Source: Streptomyces sp. WAC 01529 (GTDB taxonomy: Bacteria; Actinomycetota; Actinomycetes; Streptomycetales; Streptomycetaceae). From it: a DNA stretch of 64,000 nt. Below are positions 15,560-24,809 of the stretch, in pieces. The stretch's first letter is position 1. Each line of letters starts with the position of its first letter. The notes below the pieces were generated by a model. The model had not been told where the DNA came from. It saw nothing but the letters and a program-made list of their open reading frames with translations, and did not search any database. The stretch is from positions 1,527,001 through 1,591,000 of the forward strand of contig NZ_CP029617.1 of the NCBI RefSeq assembly GCF_003945545.1, read 5' to 3'. The translations under genes were made by a program, and so were the position numbers.

Positions 15560-16888
15560 ATGCCCCGCACGGCACCGCGAAGGGTCCCGCTCCTGCTGGT
15601 CACGGCGGCGGGCACGGCGGCCCTCCTGGCACCCGCGGCCGCGCAGGCGGCGCCCCGGCCCGCCGGCCCGGTCGCGGCGATCGAGCGCGCCGCCCACCCC
15701 TTGCGCTCGACCGGCCCCGGCGGCGGCACGGAGGATCTGCGGCCCCTGGGCAGGATGGTGGGCGACGCCTCTGTGGTGGGTCTGGGCGAGGCCACACACG
15801 GTTCCCACGAGTTCTTCACGATGAAGGAGCGCGTGTTCCGCTACCTCGTGGAGGAGAAGGGCTTCACCTCCTTCTCGCAGGAGGTCAGCTGGACGACCGG
15901 CCTGCGTTTCGACGCGTATGTGCGGGGCGGCGGTGGCGATGTCCGAAAGCTTGTCCACCGCGAGCTGGCGAAGACGCCCTGGGACACCGAGGAGTACGTC
16001 CACCTGCTGCGCTGGATGCGCGCGTACAACGCCGGGCACCCGCACCGCCAGGTGCGCTTCATGGGCAACGACCTCAACTACCCCGAACTCGGCCGCGAAG
16101 TGTTCGACGGGGTGGAGGAGTACGTCCGCGCGCACGAGCCCGATCTGCTGCCAGAGATCACCAGCCGCTACGCGCCGATGCGGCGCCTCGCGGACGGAGA
16201 CACCTACATGGGGCGGCCCCTCAAGGAGCGCCGGGAGCTGGCGGAGAAGGCACGCGAAGCCCTTGACCTGCTGGAGAAGCGCCGACCCGGCTCCGCCGAC
16301 CGGAAGTTCACCTGGGCGCTCCAGCACGCCCGGTCCCTGTCGCAGACCGCCGCCATCTACGCCTTCCCCCTGGACACGCCCGAGGGCCAGAAGGACGCCA
16401 TGCTGTACCGCGACCGCCTCATGGCGGCGAACACCGCGTGGTGGCAGCGGCACACCGGCGACAAGGTGCTCCTCTCGGCCCACAACGCCCATGTCGCGTA
16501 CGAGAGTCATGACCCGCGCTACCCGAAGATGCAGGGCGCCTTCCTGCGGGACAGGCTCGGCGAGCGGTACGTGAGCCTCGGGTTCACCTTCGACCAGGGG
16601 TCGTTCCTGGCCCAGGGCCCCGACAACGGCGCGTGGAAGTCCTTCACGGTGGGCCCCGCGACGCGCGGCATGAACGAGCACACCCTCGACAAGGTGCGCC
16701 ACGACGACTACTTCGTGGACATGCGCTCCCTGCCGAAGCCGACGCGCGCCTGGCTGAGCGAGGCACGGGTGACCCGCAGCATCGGCTCCGGCTGGCCGGA
16801 CGGACCGTACAAGATCCGCCTCGCGCCCTCGCACGACATCCTCATCCATCTGCACCGCGTCACCGCGGCTCACCGCCAGCCTCAATGA
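15560..16888 (+). CDS. Secreted erythromycin-esterase-like protein
   Basis: The 442-residue product has a signal peptide at about residues 1-28 (basic start, hydrophobic core, AAAQAAP cleavage region). The mature part carries VVGLGEATHGSHEFF, the conserved GExTHG motif of the EreA/EreB family, in which Glu and His are catalytic. SAHNAHV supplies the later conserved histidines. Family members hydrolyse macrolide lactones, but most Streptomyces homologues have unknown substrates, and secretion is unlike cytoplasmic EreB. GAGGAGA lies before ATG 15560, making it the best start of the long open frame. It ends in a small ATGAGCGGG/ATGAGCCGG duplication over the stop. Confidence 0.88.
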   Translation: MPRTAPRRVPLLLVTAAGTAALLAPAAAQAAPRPAGPVAAIERAAHPLRSTGPGGGTEDLRPLGRMVGDASVVGLGEATHGSHEFFTMKERVFRYLVEEKGFTSFSQEVSWTTGLRFDAYVRGGGGDVRKLVHRELAKTPWDTEEYVHLLRWMRAYNAGHPHRQVRFMGNDLNYPELGREVFDGVEEYVRAHEPDLLPEITSRYAPMRRLADGDTYMGRPLKERRELAEKAREALDLLEKRRPGSADRKFTWALQHARSLSQTAAIYAFPLDTPEGQKDAMLYRDRLMAANTAWWQRHTGDKVLLSAHNAHVAYESHDPRYPKMQGAFLRDRLGERYVSLGFTFDQGSFLAQGPDNGAWKSFTVGPATRGMNEHTLDKVRHDDYFVDMRSLPKPTRAWLSEARVTRSIGSGWPDGPYKIRLAPSHDILIHLHRVTAAHRQPQ

Positions 16889-16976
16889 GCGGGATGAGCC
16901 GGGGCGCCGGGGCGCTCCCCGAGACGGGCGAGCGCGGGGGATGGCCAGGCGGCCCGCGCGGCAGGACCATACGGGC

Positions 16977-18242
16977 GTGGAGCCCTACTGGGAACTGACC
17001 TTCGACGCCGACGGCGACGTCGACACCGCGCAGCGCGCGGCGCTGCTGTCCGGCACGGAGCGCGAGAGCGTCACCGACCTGCTGGTCTTCGCGCACGGCT
17101 GGAACAACGACAAGAAGGACGCCCGCAAGCTGTACCGGCGCTTCTTCGCCCCCTTCGCGCACCTGGCCGCGCCCGAGGCACGCCTCGGCTACGTCGGCGT
17201 GCTGTGGCCCGCCATCCGCTTCCCCGACGAGCCGATCCCCGACTTCGACCCCTCGGCCGCCACCGTCGCGGCCACCGCCGCCGCGCCCGTGCTCGACGCG
17301 GCCACCCGGCAGGCGCTGGACCGCGCCTTCCCCGACCACGGCGCGACGCTCGACCGAATCGCCGAACTGCTCGCGGAGCGCTCCGATGTCCCCTCCCGGG
17401 TCTACGAGTTCGGGCGGCACGTCCGTGAGCTGGTCTCCCTGCGCGAGACGAGCCCTGCCCGCAACCTCGGCGAGGACCTGGGCGCGGGCGAGCCCGCCAT
17501 GCTCACCGACGACGCGGTCCAGGTCTGCGAGGTGCTGGCCGCCGCGGCCCGCGCGGAGACCGGGCGGCCCGAGCTGCTCGGGGACCTGCGCAAGCGGGTG
17601 TGGGACGGCGCGCACGAGCTGCTGCGGCAGGGCACCTACTTCGCGATGAAGCGCCGGGCGGGCGCCGTCGGCCAGCTGGGCCTCGGCCCCGCGATCGGCC
17701 TGCTCAGCGCCGACGTGCCCGGCGTCAGGGTGCATCTGATCGGGCACAGCTTCGGCGCCAGGCTCGTGTCGTACGCGCTGCGCGGCATGCCCGCGGACGT
17801 GCGCGCGGTGAAGTCGGTGACGCTGCTCCAAGGGGCCTTCTCGCACTACGCGTTCGCCGAGCGGCTGCCGCACGACCGCTCGCGCGGCGGCGCCCTGCGC
17901 GGTGTGCAGCGCCGCGTCGACGGCCCCCTCGTGTGCTGCTACTCGCGCCACGACGACGCCCTGGGGCGGCTCTACCCCCTGGCGTCGAAGCTGACCGGCG
18001 ACTCCACCAGCTTCCTGCACCTGTGGGAGCGGTGGGGCGCCATCGGGTACGGCGGCATCCGGGCCGTGGACGGCACGACACGCATCAGGCTCGGCGAGGC
18101 CATGCCCGCCGAGGGGTGCGTCAGCGTGGACGCGGCGTCGGTGGTGCGGCGCGGCGGCCCGCCCGCCGGCGCGCACAGCGATGTGTGCCATGAGGAGCTG
18201 GCACGTGCCGTGTTCGCCGCCGGGCGGATCCCTCTCGCCTGA
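16977..18242 (+). CDS. Alpha/beta-hydrolase-fold protein, function unknown
   Basis: The product (421 residues from GTG 16977) opens with an acidic strand, then LLVFAHGWNNDKKDARKLY, an oxyanion-hole-like HGW motif. Later LIGHSFGARLVSYALRG is a clear serine nucleophile elbow near residue 255. An insertion of about 150 residues between the two is mostly helical and charged. This pattern fits serine hydrolases with large caps, related to DUF900-like proteins. An alternative start at ATG 16941 adds 12 basic residues; GCAGGA before 16977 favours the shorter form slightly. It follows the esterase-like gene closely on the same strand and converges with the acylase gene. Confidence 0.8.
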   Translation: MEPYWELTFDADGDVDTAQRAALLSGTERESVTDLLVFAHGWNNDKKDARKLYRRFFAPFAHLAAPEARLGYVGVLWPAIRFPDEPIPDFDPSAATVAATAAAPVLDAATRQALDRAFPDHGATLDRIAELLAERSDVPSRVYEFGRHVRELVSLRETSPARNLGEDLGAGEPAMLTDDAVQVCEVLAAAARAETGRPELLGDLRKRVWDGAHELLRQGTYFAMKRRAGAVGQLGLGPAIGLLSADVPGVRVHLIGHSFGARLVSYALRGMPADVRAVKSVTLLQGAFSHYAFAERLPHDRSRGGALRGVQRRVDGPLVCCYSRHDDALGRLYPLASKLTGDSTSFLHLWERWGAIGYGGIRAVDGTTRIRLGEAMPAEGCVSVDAASVVRRGGPPAGAHSDVCHEELARAVFAAGRIPLA

Positions 18243-18254
18243 GGGCGCCCCGGC

Positions 18255-21083
18255 CTACTGGCGGTGCCGGGGGAACTCGACGACCTGCTGGTAGGTGGGG
18301 CGGTTCTGCCACTGGACCGGCTTGTGCGTGATGCCGCCGAGCGCCCGGTGGACGATCGCGTCCGCGCACCACTGGTCGCCCGCCTTGCACGCGTCGTCGC
18401 CGGGGTAGACCTCGGTGGCGGGCTTGGCGACGGCCTGCGCGAGGGTGGTGAGCAGGGCGTCGCGGCAGGCGTCGAGCTTGCCGTCACCGCAGTAGGTGTG
18501 GGCCAGTTCGCCCTTCACCGGCTGCCCGAGGACCTTGCGCAGATCCTTGTCGGCATAGCCCCACCAGCCGTACTGGAAGGCCGATCCGGCGTGCGCCCCG
18601 GTGGGGCCGTGGCCCGCGGAGGGCGCCTCGTCGGTGCTCAGCTGCGCGGTCAGCGCGTCGTACAGCTCCTTGCCCATGCCCGGCTTGAACTCGGCCTCGA
18701 TGAGCAGCGGCCACCAGGCGTCCATGACGCGTACGGCGTCCGGGTGGGCGTACGCCTTGAAGCCCGCGGACGTCTGGTTGCGCTGGGCGCCCGCCTTGCG
18801 CCACGCCTCCAACTGCTGCACGGCCTCGGCGAGTCGCGGGTCGGTGACGGCCTTGCTCCGCACCACCTTCAGCAGCTCGGGCAGCACCTGCTCGCCGCGC
18901 AGGTCGGTGACGGCCGCCTCGGCCATGGCCCGGGTCAGCGAGGCGCGGGTGACACCGCCCTCCTCCGTGAGCTTCCTGACCCGCCCGTCGAGCAGGTCGC
19001 CGCGGTGCACGGCGCTGACGCCGAAGCCCGCCGCGCTGAAGTCCTTGGCCTGTTTGTTGTTCCAGGAGATGTAGTAGTCCTGGTTGACGGACTGGGGGTG
19101 CTCGGCGGGCGGGGTCTGTGCCGAGGTGTTGTCCTCCGGGTCGAAGTCCCGCCATTCGTAGGCCTGTTCCGCCTTGACCGGCAGCGCGGGGTCGACGCTC
19201 TCGGCGCGCTCGGGGTTGGCGCCGCTGTTGTAGTACGCGATGTCGCGCGAGTCGGCGTAGAACCAGTTGAAGGCGTAGCTGATGTGCTGCGCCGCCTTCT
19301 TGAAGGTCGCCGCGTCCGTGACGTACGAGGGGTCGTTCAGCATCTGGAAGCCGATGATCGAGTCGGCCTCGTGGCGGTAGGTGGAGCGCAGCGAGACGTA
19401 GGCGACGGGCTTGGCGTCGACGGTCGCGCGGTGGGTGACGATGCCGTACTTGGTGCGCAGGACCTGCATGCGGTAGGAACCGGCGGCCGTGGAGTCGGCG
19501 AGGGTCGGCTTCCAGGCGTTCTTGCGCTCCAGCTTCTCCATGGGCGTGCACGTGCCCCGGTACAGATAGCCGGTGGACTGCTTGGTGGGCGTGCCGCCGC
19601 CCGGCTCGCACAGCTCGACGGCGTACGTGTCCGTGATGTCCTGCCCGGCGGAGGTCGCCGACCAGGCGTAGTCCTGGCCGCGCCCCAGCTGGACGTACAT
19701 CCCCACACCCGCGAAGGAGACACCGCGCGCGCTGATGCCGGGCCCCTGGAGCTCCTGCTGCATGAGGAGCTGGGGCGCGAAGTACCCGGTCTGGGGGCCG
19801 AAGACGGCGACGGGGTTCCCGCTCGCGGTGTGCTTGCCGGAGACGAGCAGGGCGTTCGACATGCCCTTCTTGTGGCCGCCCGGCCTGAAGAGGTCCGAGG
19901 GCAGGACGCCCTTGTCGTACATGCCCTGGAGCGGCTTGAGCTTCTTGGGGGCCCGCACCGGGTCCTTGGCGCCGCTCTTCGCGCCGCCCTCCCGGTCGTA
20001 CACCAGTTGCTCGCGCTCGACCGAGCCCGGGTCGGGCATGGCCGTGCCGCGCGCCTTCTCGGGCTTGCCCGCGTACGGGAAGCTCGTGCCGTCGTGGACG
20101 GTCTGCACGGCCTCGGGGTCGTTGCGGGCGCGGAAGGACTCCCAGACCTCCGTGCCCTTCTCCACGCCGTACTTCTCCTGGGCCTTCAGGAGGGAGAGGG
20201 CGGACTCGACCTCTCCGCCGCCGCCGTTGCCGAAGAGCCCGCCGACGACCGAGGCGAGCGCGATCATGTCGGTGACCTTGAAGGGCTCTATCTCGCCGAT
20301 GTTGGTGATCGCGTCGATCTTGCCGGTGAGGACGTACTCGCCGGGGAAGTAGCGGCCGTTCTTCGCCTTCACGCGGTAGGCGTTGAGCCCGTCGACGTAG
20401 GCCTGCGCGTCCTCCATCGCCCGCTCGCCGCGCTCGCCCCGCGTCGCCTTGATGTACTCGACCTGCTTCTCCAGGTCCTTCTCCGTGTACGGGGCCTGCG
20501 GCCAGAACTGCTGCTCAAGGCCCTGATTGGCGAGTGCCCCGCCCGCGAACGAGGTCAGTTGGCCACGGCCGATGTGCCGGAAGAGGTCGATGAGCCAGAG
20601 CCGGTCCTGCCCGGCCGCGAAGCCCGCGCCGAACTCGGTTCCGTAGCGCGTGGTGCCTTTGATGTGCGGGATGCCGTACTTCTTGTCGCGCGTGATCGTC
20701 ACGTCGTCGCGCGGCTTGGTGACCGAGGCGATCTGGCCGTCGCGCACCCCGAAGGAGGCGTCGTCGAAGAAGTCTGTGAGACGGTCGTCGGTAAGTGAGG
20801 GGTAGCCGGACGACAGTGCGTCGTAGGGGCCCAACTGGTCGTTCGCGTGGGCGGGTTGGGTGCCGAGGAGGCGGTGTGCGAGGATCTCGGCGAGTGTCGC
20901 GTTGCCGTTGGCGCCGGGTGGCAGGATGTCCGCGCACTGCCCCTCGCAGTAGTCGGCGCTCTCCTCGGCGGCGGGCTCGCGCGGCGCCGCCCCCGCCCCC
21001 GGCAGGGGCGCCACCAGGCAGGCGCCGAGCGCGAGCGCCACTCCCGCCGTGAGCGTTCCGAGTCTGACGATGCGTCGTCGCAT
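18255..21083 (-). CDS. Secreted penicillin-acylase-family protein (Ntn hydrolase, S45)
   Basis: The 942-residue precursor has a signal peptide at residues 1-32 with a possible lipobox-like GACL at 20-23. The alpha-chain segment contains YGIPHIKGTTRYGTEFGAGFAAGQDRL condensed at residues 136-162, diagnostic for the penicillin amidase family. The nucleophile is Ser409 in KKGMSNALLVSG, where autocleavage would create the beta-chain N-terminus, as SN at 409-410 matches the family. Activity could be on beta-lactam side chains, acyl-homoserine lactones or other N-acyl amides. It converges with the hydrolase gene, 12 bases apart. The start is the ATG with an AGGAGCAGCC ribosome site. Confidence 0.93.
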   Translation of the reverse strand: MRRRIVRLGTLTAGVALALGACLVAPLPGAGAAPREPAAEESADYCEGQCADILPPGANGNATLAEILAHRLLGTQPAHANDQLGPYDALSSGYPSLTDDRLTDFFDDASFGVRDGQIASVTKPRDDVTITRDKKYGIPHIKGTTRYGTEFGAGFAAGQDRLWLIDLFRHIGRGQLTSFAGGALANQGLEQQFWPQAPYTEKDLEKQVEYIKATRGERGERAMEDAQAYVDGLNAYRVKAKNGRYFPGEYVLTGKIDAITNIGEIEPFKVTDMIALASVVGGLFGNGGGGEVESALSLLKAQEKYGVEKGTEVWESFRARNDPEAVQTVHDGTSFPYAGKPEKARGTAMPDPGSVEREQLVYDREGGAKSGAKDPVRAPKKLKPLQGMYDKGVLPSDLFRPGGHKKGMSNALLVSGKHTASGNPVAVFGPQTGYFAPQLLMQQELQGPGISARGVSFAGVGMYVQLGRGQDYAWSATSAGQDITDTYAVELCEPGGGTPTKQSTGYLYRGTCTPMEKLERKNAWKPTLADSTAAGSYRMQVLRTKYGIVTHRATVDAKPVAYVSLRSTYRHEADSIIGFQMLNDPSYVTDAATFKKAAQHISYAFNWFYADSRDIAYYNSGANPERAESVDPALPVKAEQAYEWRDFDPEDNTSAQTPPAEHPQSVNQDYYISWNNKQAKDFSAAGFGVSAVHRGDLLDGRVRKLTEEGGVTRASLTRAMAEAAVTDLRGEQVLPELLKVVRSKAVTDPRLAEAVQQLEAWRKAGAQRNQTSAGFKAYAHPDAVRVMDAWWPLLIEAEFKPGMGKELYDALTAQLSTDEAPSAGHGPTGAHAGSAFQYGWWGYADKDLRKVLGQPVKGELAHTYCGDGKLDACRDALLTTLAQAVAKPATEVYPGDDACKAGDQWCADAIVHRALGGITHKPVQWQNRPTYQQVVEFPRHRQ

Positions 21084-21378
21084 GGCTGCTCCTCCGGGTT
21101 CTGCGGAAGGCCGATGCGGCGGAGGTTACTGGCGAGTTGATGAACTCGAAAGATGAACAACCTTCGCCTTTTCGGAATCACCACAACGCGCCCCCTTCCC
21201 GGGCGCATCAGACCAGCTCGGGCGGGCAGGCGAAGAACGGTCGCCTCGAAAGGGAGCCGATTCGCGTGTCGATACGTCTACTCGGCGACGTCGTTTCGAC
21301 TTCGACTCGACTGCGACGCCGGCAGATACGGAACACGGGGTACCAGTTCGGAAGTACGTGTGACGGAGGTGCAGGGCG

Positions 21379-21987
21379 ATGGCCGGATTCCGGAGTCTCG
21401 CGAGACAGGTGCGTGATCCGCAGAGCGATCTGGCGCTGCGGCGCTACTCGCTGCGCAAGTGCCTGGAGAGGTTCGCCCCCTATGGGCACCGGGCGACCTG
21501 GGACCATCTGTGTTCCCGGGCGGGCTTCGGGCCCGAGGACAGGTCACCGGATCCGGCGCGGCTGGTGGCCGCGCTGGAGGAGCTGGAGGCGGCACGGGCG
21601 GTCTGGCTCGCCTATGAGGCGGAGTTCGCGGAGCGCCGCCGCAGGGAGAAGCACGACGGGCTCAGGCGCCCCGGCAGCGAGGACGACTGGCACCGCCGCA
21701 CCTGGGGCGGCTGCGGGGTCGCCTGGTGCGACGATCCGGGGGTCCACCCCCGGGCGCCTCTCGCCGAAGTGCTGCGCCGGCTGATCGCGGCGCTGGAGAG
21801 GGAGCCGGGCGCCTCGTGCCCCGTCTGCGGGGACACCTACCTGGTGTGGAAGCGCGGCCTCGCGCACAAGCCGTCATCCGGTGCGGTCTGCACGGGCTGC
21901 GGCATCGTCGTGCCGGCCCCCGTGCTCACACCGGACGCGGTGGCGCGTGCGCGGGCGCGGATCCTGCGGCCGCTGGTCACGGCGTGA
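21379..21987 (+). CDS. Hypothetical protein with C-terminal zinc ribbon
   Basis: The 202-residue, Arg-rich protein has a helical N-terminal two thirds and a C-terminal CPVCGDTYLVWKRG then CTGCGIVV, two CxxC knuckles about 24 residues apart that should bind one zinc. No enzymatic motif is visible. ATG at 21379 follows GGAGG with nine bases spacing. The 295 bases to the acylase start (21084-21378) contain no gene that I can support and should hold both divergent promoters. The protein may bind nucleic acid or partner proteins; I do not recognise a named family. Confidence 0.75.
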   Translation: MAGFRSLARQVRDPQSDLALRRYSLRKCLERFAPYGHRATWDHLCSRAGFGPEDRSPDPARLVAALEELEAARAVWLAYEAEFAERRRREKHDGLRRPGSEDDWHRRTWGGCGVAWCDDPGVHPRAPLAEVLRRLIAALEREPGASCPVCGDTYLVWKRGLAHKPSSGAVCTGCGIVVPAPVLTPDAVARARARILRPLVTA

Positions 21988-21999
21988 GGGAGGGAGCGG

Positions 22000-22518
22000 T
22001 CAGGGTGTGGCCACGCCGGTGTGTATGGCGAGTTTGAACTGGGCGTGGGTCAGCGGCGTGGCGAGCTTCACGTCTCCCACGCCGCGTGCCGAGATCTTCA
22101 GCCCGACCGGCGTGCCCGGGTGGACGAACATCTGCCAGACGTACGACCGGTACTGACCGCCCCTGGTGGGCGCGGAGTCGGTCGTGGCGGTCGAGTCGTA
22201 GCCGGTCGTCAGGTTCAGCGGGTCGCGGACGAAACGGCTGCGGTACTCGATGGGCCCGCCGGCGGGCTGCCAGAAGACCAGCGCGGAGAGCACGCCCCAC
22301 CCGTCGTGGCTCGGCCAGATCAGTCCCGAGCGGGCGTGCGGGAAGTCGGCGGGACCGGTGCCGCCCTTGCCCGGGTCGTGCATGCGCCACGGGTCGTACG
22401 ACTCCGCCGCCTCCCCGTACGGAAAGCGCACGAGGTGGTAGCCGTCGCTGTCGTATCTGATGGCCTGCGGCCCGTGCTGTGCGGCGTCCCACTTCAACGA
22501 GCAGATGGCGACGGACAT
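22000..22518 (-). CDS. Hypothetical 172-residue protein
   Basis: The protein begins MSVAICSLKWDAAQHGPQA and is rich in Gly, Pro, Trp and Tyr with no membrane helix or signal peptide. The composition and alternating hydrophobic pattern suggest a mostly beta-sheet cytoplasmic protein. The end VWQMFVHPGTPVGLKISA and LTHAQFKLAIHTG looks structured. I do not recognise a family. It converges with the zinc-ribbon gene at a 12-base gap and lies downstream of soxR on the same strand, separated by the 20-bp tandem repeat. Confidence 0.7.
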   Translation of the reverse strand: MSVAICSLKWDAAQHGPQAIRYDSDGYHLVRFPYGEAAESYDPWRMHDPGKGGTGPADFPHARSGLIWPSHDGWGVLSALVFWQPAGGPIEYRSRFVRDPLNLTTGYDSTATTDSAPTRGGQYRSYVWQMFVHPGTPVGLKISARGVGDVKLATPLTHAQFKLAIHTGVATP

Positions 22519-22566
22519 CGGCCCTCCCCCTGAGTGATGTCGTGTGGTGCCTCTGTTCTCTCTTGT

Positions 22567-22630
22567 ACTACGCGTGGGCCCGGCGCACTACGTGTTGGCC
22601 CGGGGCACTACGCGCGGGCCCGGCGCACTA
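22567..22630. repeat. 20-bp tandem repeat, three copies plus a partial, containing the soxR stop
   Basis: Units at 22567-22586, 22587-22606 and 22607-22626 share ACTACG-(N)-GGCCCGG-GC; the fourth, partial unit starts at 22627 inside soxR. In the gene's sense each unit carries CGTAGTGC, so the TAG stop is repeated four times with a 20-base period, extending the coding end into the flank. Confidence 0.9.
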
Positions 22631-23095
22631 CGCCTTGGGGCGGCGCTCCACCATCAGGCGGGAGCCGGTGAGGCGTTCGCCGAAGACGTCGTCGGGGTTG
22701 GAGAGCACGCACGTCTCCAGGGAGAGGCAGCCGCAGCCGATGCAGTCGGTGAGGTGGTCCCGCAGCCGGCCCAACTGCTTGATGCGCTCGTCCAGTTCCG
22801 CGCGCCAGTGCTCCGAGAGGTGCGCCCAGTCCTCGTGGTTGGGCGTGCGCTCCTCGGGCAGCGAGTCGAGGGCCTCGCGGATCGTGGCGAGCGGGATGCC
22901 GACGCGCTGGGAGGCACGGATGAAGGCGACGCGGCGCAGCGTGTCCCGGTGGTAGCGGCGCTGGTTGCCCGAGGTGCGGCGGCTGGAGATGAGGCCCTTG
23001 GACTCGTAGAAGTGCAGGGCGGAGACGGCGGCGCCACTACGGGCCGACAGCTGGCCGACCGTGAGTTCGTGGACCTTCTCTGGGATCTGGGGCAC
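22628..23095 (-). CDS. soxR: Redox-sensitive MerR-family activator SoxR
   Basis: The 155-residue regulator has the MerR helix-turn-helix at residues 11-50 ([11 protein letters not shown] then [11 protein letters not shown]) and the [2Fe-2S] ligands Cys118, Cys121, Cys123 and Cys129 in [12 protein letters not shown], diagnostic for SoxR. In Streptomyces SoxR responds to redox-active secondary metabolites and activates export or reductase genes. GTG at 23095 gives the normal family length; a longer frame upstream is not family-like. TAGGGT about eight bases before this GTG could be a -10 of a leaderless transcript. It is divergent from the MaoC gene. Confidence 0.95.
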   Translation of the reverse strand: MPQIPEKVHELTVGQLSARSGAAVSALHFYESKGLISSRRTSGNQRRYHRDTLRRVAFIRASQRVGIPLATIREALDSLPEERTPNHEDWAHLSEHWRAELDERIKQLGRLRDHLTDCIGCGCLSLETCVLSNPDDVFGERLTGSRLMVERRPKA

Positions 23096-23148
23096 GTGGC
23101 GAACCCTAATGGCTGGTCCGTTGACACGCGTCGGCGCACACCGCATGC

Positions 23149-23163
23149 TGAGCAAGCGCTTAG
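23149..23163. promoter_or_regulatory. Operator-like site upstream of the MaoC gene
   Basis: TGAGCAAGCGCTTAG, with the palindromic core AAGCGCTT, lies 37 bases before the MaoC ATG. The identical 15-mer recurs at 24403-24417 upstream of the TetR gene. Extended to AGCAAGCGCTTAGT it matches 13 of 14 positions of the AnCAAGnnCTTGnT consensus known for mycobacterial KstR2. TTGACA at 23121 could be the -35 element. Confidence 0.75.
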
Positions 23164-23199
23164 TCCGCGCATGACGCACACGTCTAGGAGGCCAGGGAC

Positions 23200-23663
<464 letters not shown>

Positions 23664-23664
<1 letters not shown>

Positions 23665-23738
23665 GGGCACTCCCGCATACGGGCGCTCCGGCGCCACCTC
23701 AGTACGGGCGCCCCGGCGCCCCCTAAGTACGGGCGCCC
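23664..23738. repeat. 25-bp tandem repeat covering the TetR stop and the gap to maoC
   Basis: Three units of period 25 lie at 23664-23688 (partial match), 23689-23713 and 23714-23738. The last two share CGGCGCC-CCT-AGTACGGGCGCCC. Read in the TetR sense, CGTACTTAGG holds the real TAG and the next unit has CGTACTGAGG with TGA at the same place. Each unit includes the palindrome GGCGCC. Confidence 0.88.
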
Positions 23739-24346
23739 ACCATCCGCAGCACAAGGTCGGCGTAGAGCGCGCCGACCTCGTCGGGTGTGCGGCGCCCGGC
23801 CACGTTGAACCAGCGGGCCACGTCGATGCAGAGCGAGAGCACGGCGAGCGTGGTACCCGGCACGTCCGGGACGTCGAACTCCCCCGCCCGCACACCGTCG
23901 TTGATGATGCCGCGGACCGCCGCGTCCGACTCGCGGCGCAGCGCGACGATCTCCGTGCGGTGCTCCTCGCCGAGCGCGTCCAGCTCGTACTGCACCACGC
24001 GCGCGGTCGTGTGGTGGGCGGCGTGCCAGCCGACGAAGGAGCGCACGGCCGCCGCGAGCCGGTCGGCCGCGGTGCCCTCGCCGTCCGCCGCGGTGCGCAG
24101 GATGGTGAGGGCCTTGTCGTGGCCGATCCTGCTGATGCGGTGGAGCAGCTCTTCCTTGGTCTTGTAGTGGATGTAGAGCGCGGCGGGGCTCATGCCCGCG
24201 CGGCCGGCGATGTCACGGGTCGTCGTCGCGTGGTAGCCGCGCTCGGCGAAGGCCTCGACGGCGGCGATCAGCAGCCGCCTGGCCGCGTCGGGGCTGACCT
24301 GGCCCCACGGCTGCTCCTCGACGCCGGTCTCCTCCGCCGCACCCAT
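23723..24346 (-). CDS. TetR-family regulator, probable controller of maoC and itself
   Basis: The 207-residue protein has an N-terminal helix-turn-helix (AAVEAFAERGYHATTTRDIA then AGMSPAALYIHYKTKEELL) and an all-helical ligand domain. It resembles the KstR2-like branch that senses acyl-CoAs. ATG at 24346 has AAGGAG six bases upstream; the open frame extends to 24409 but would include its own operator-like site. The 15-mer TGAGCAAGCGCTTAG at 24403-24417 precedes it and the same 15-mer precedes maoC, so autoregulation plus control of maoC is likely. Confidence 0.9.
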   Translation of the reverse strand: MGAAEETGVEEQPWGQVSPDAARRLLIAAVEAFAERGYHATTTRDIAGRAGMSPAALYIHYKTKEELLHRISRIGHDKALTILRTAADGEGTAADRLAAAVRSFVGWHAAHHTTARVVQYELDALGEEHRTEIVALRRESDAAVRGIINDGVRAGEFDVPDVPGTTLAVLSLCIDVARWFNVAGRRTPDEVGALYADLVLRMVGART

Positions 24347-24402
24347 GCCCACTCCTTCACACCTGACCCGGTCTGCCGGGAGGGACACCATACCCCTGAT
24401 GG

Positions 24403-24417
24403 TGAGCAAGCGCTTAG
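24403..24417. promoter_or_regulatory. Operator-like site upstream of the TetR gene (second copy)
   Basis: TGAGCAAGCGCTTAG is identical over 15 bases to 23149-23163 and lies 57 bases before the TetR ATG. It also lies just beyond the 3' end of the YiaAB-like gene, so it can only serve the TetR promoter. Confidence 0.75.
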
Positions 24418-24433
24418 GGAGCGGGCCGGAGGG

Positions 24434-24724
24434 TCAGGCGACGGGCTTGAACGGGTCGTGTTCGGCGAGGATCTTCTCCAGCCGGGCCTGGTCGACGCGG
24501 CTGACGATCTGGTCGGCCTCCTGCCGGTCCCTGACCACCTTGGCCAGGGTGAACGCGGACGTCGTCAGATACAGGACGGAGACGGCGAGGAAGGCGCGGA
24601 TCCAGCCGCTGACATCGAGGCTGTAGATGCCGACCGATGTCGCGCCGAGGGCGATGGCGAACGACGCGACGGCCTGGCCGTAGTAGGCGGTGGTGCTCTG
24701 CTGCTTGACCGGAGTCTCACTCAT
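24434..24724 (-). CDS. YiaA/YiaB-family two-helix membrane protein
   Basis: The 96-residue product has two paired hydrophobic segments, around residues 14-31 and 38-58 (AVASFAIALGATSVGIYSL then WIRAFLAVSVLYLTTSAFTL). This is the duplicated arrangement of YiaA/B inner-membrane proteins. A charged C-terminal tail, DRQEADQIVSRVDQARLEK, follows in the cytoplasm. The function of the family is unknown. ATG at 24724 is preferred over a longer frame because the protein then begins as family members do. It sits between the TetR gene and an acyl-CoA dehydrogenase without evident functional link. Confidence 0.85.
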   Translation of the reverse strand: MSETPVKQQSTTAYYGQAVASFAIALGATSVGIYSLDVSGWIRAFLAVSVLYLTTSAFTLAKVVRDRQEADQIVSRVDQARLEKILAEHDPFKPVA

Positions 24725-24809
24725 GGCCCCAGCCTGGGCCGGGAGGGGGCCCGCCACATCCGCTCCCGTACTCAACTCACGTACTCAGAAGGCTGGTCCG
24801 CAGCCGCTC

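Noticed and set aside
15560..16888. Proven macrolide resistance gene
   Set aside because: The GExTHG motif supports the family only; it is secreted and no macrolide genes are nearby.
18264..20798. Plus-strand open frame of 844 codons opposite the acylase
   Set aside because: Low-complexity Gly/Val/Asp composition typical of antisense frames; the minus strand encodes a complete S45 hydrolase.
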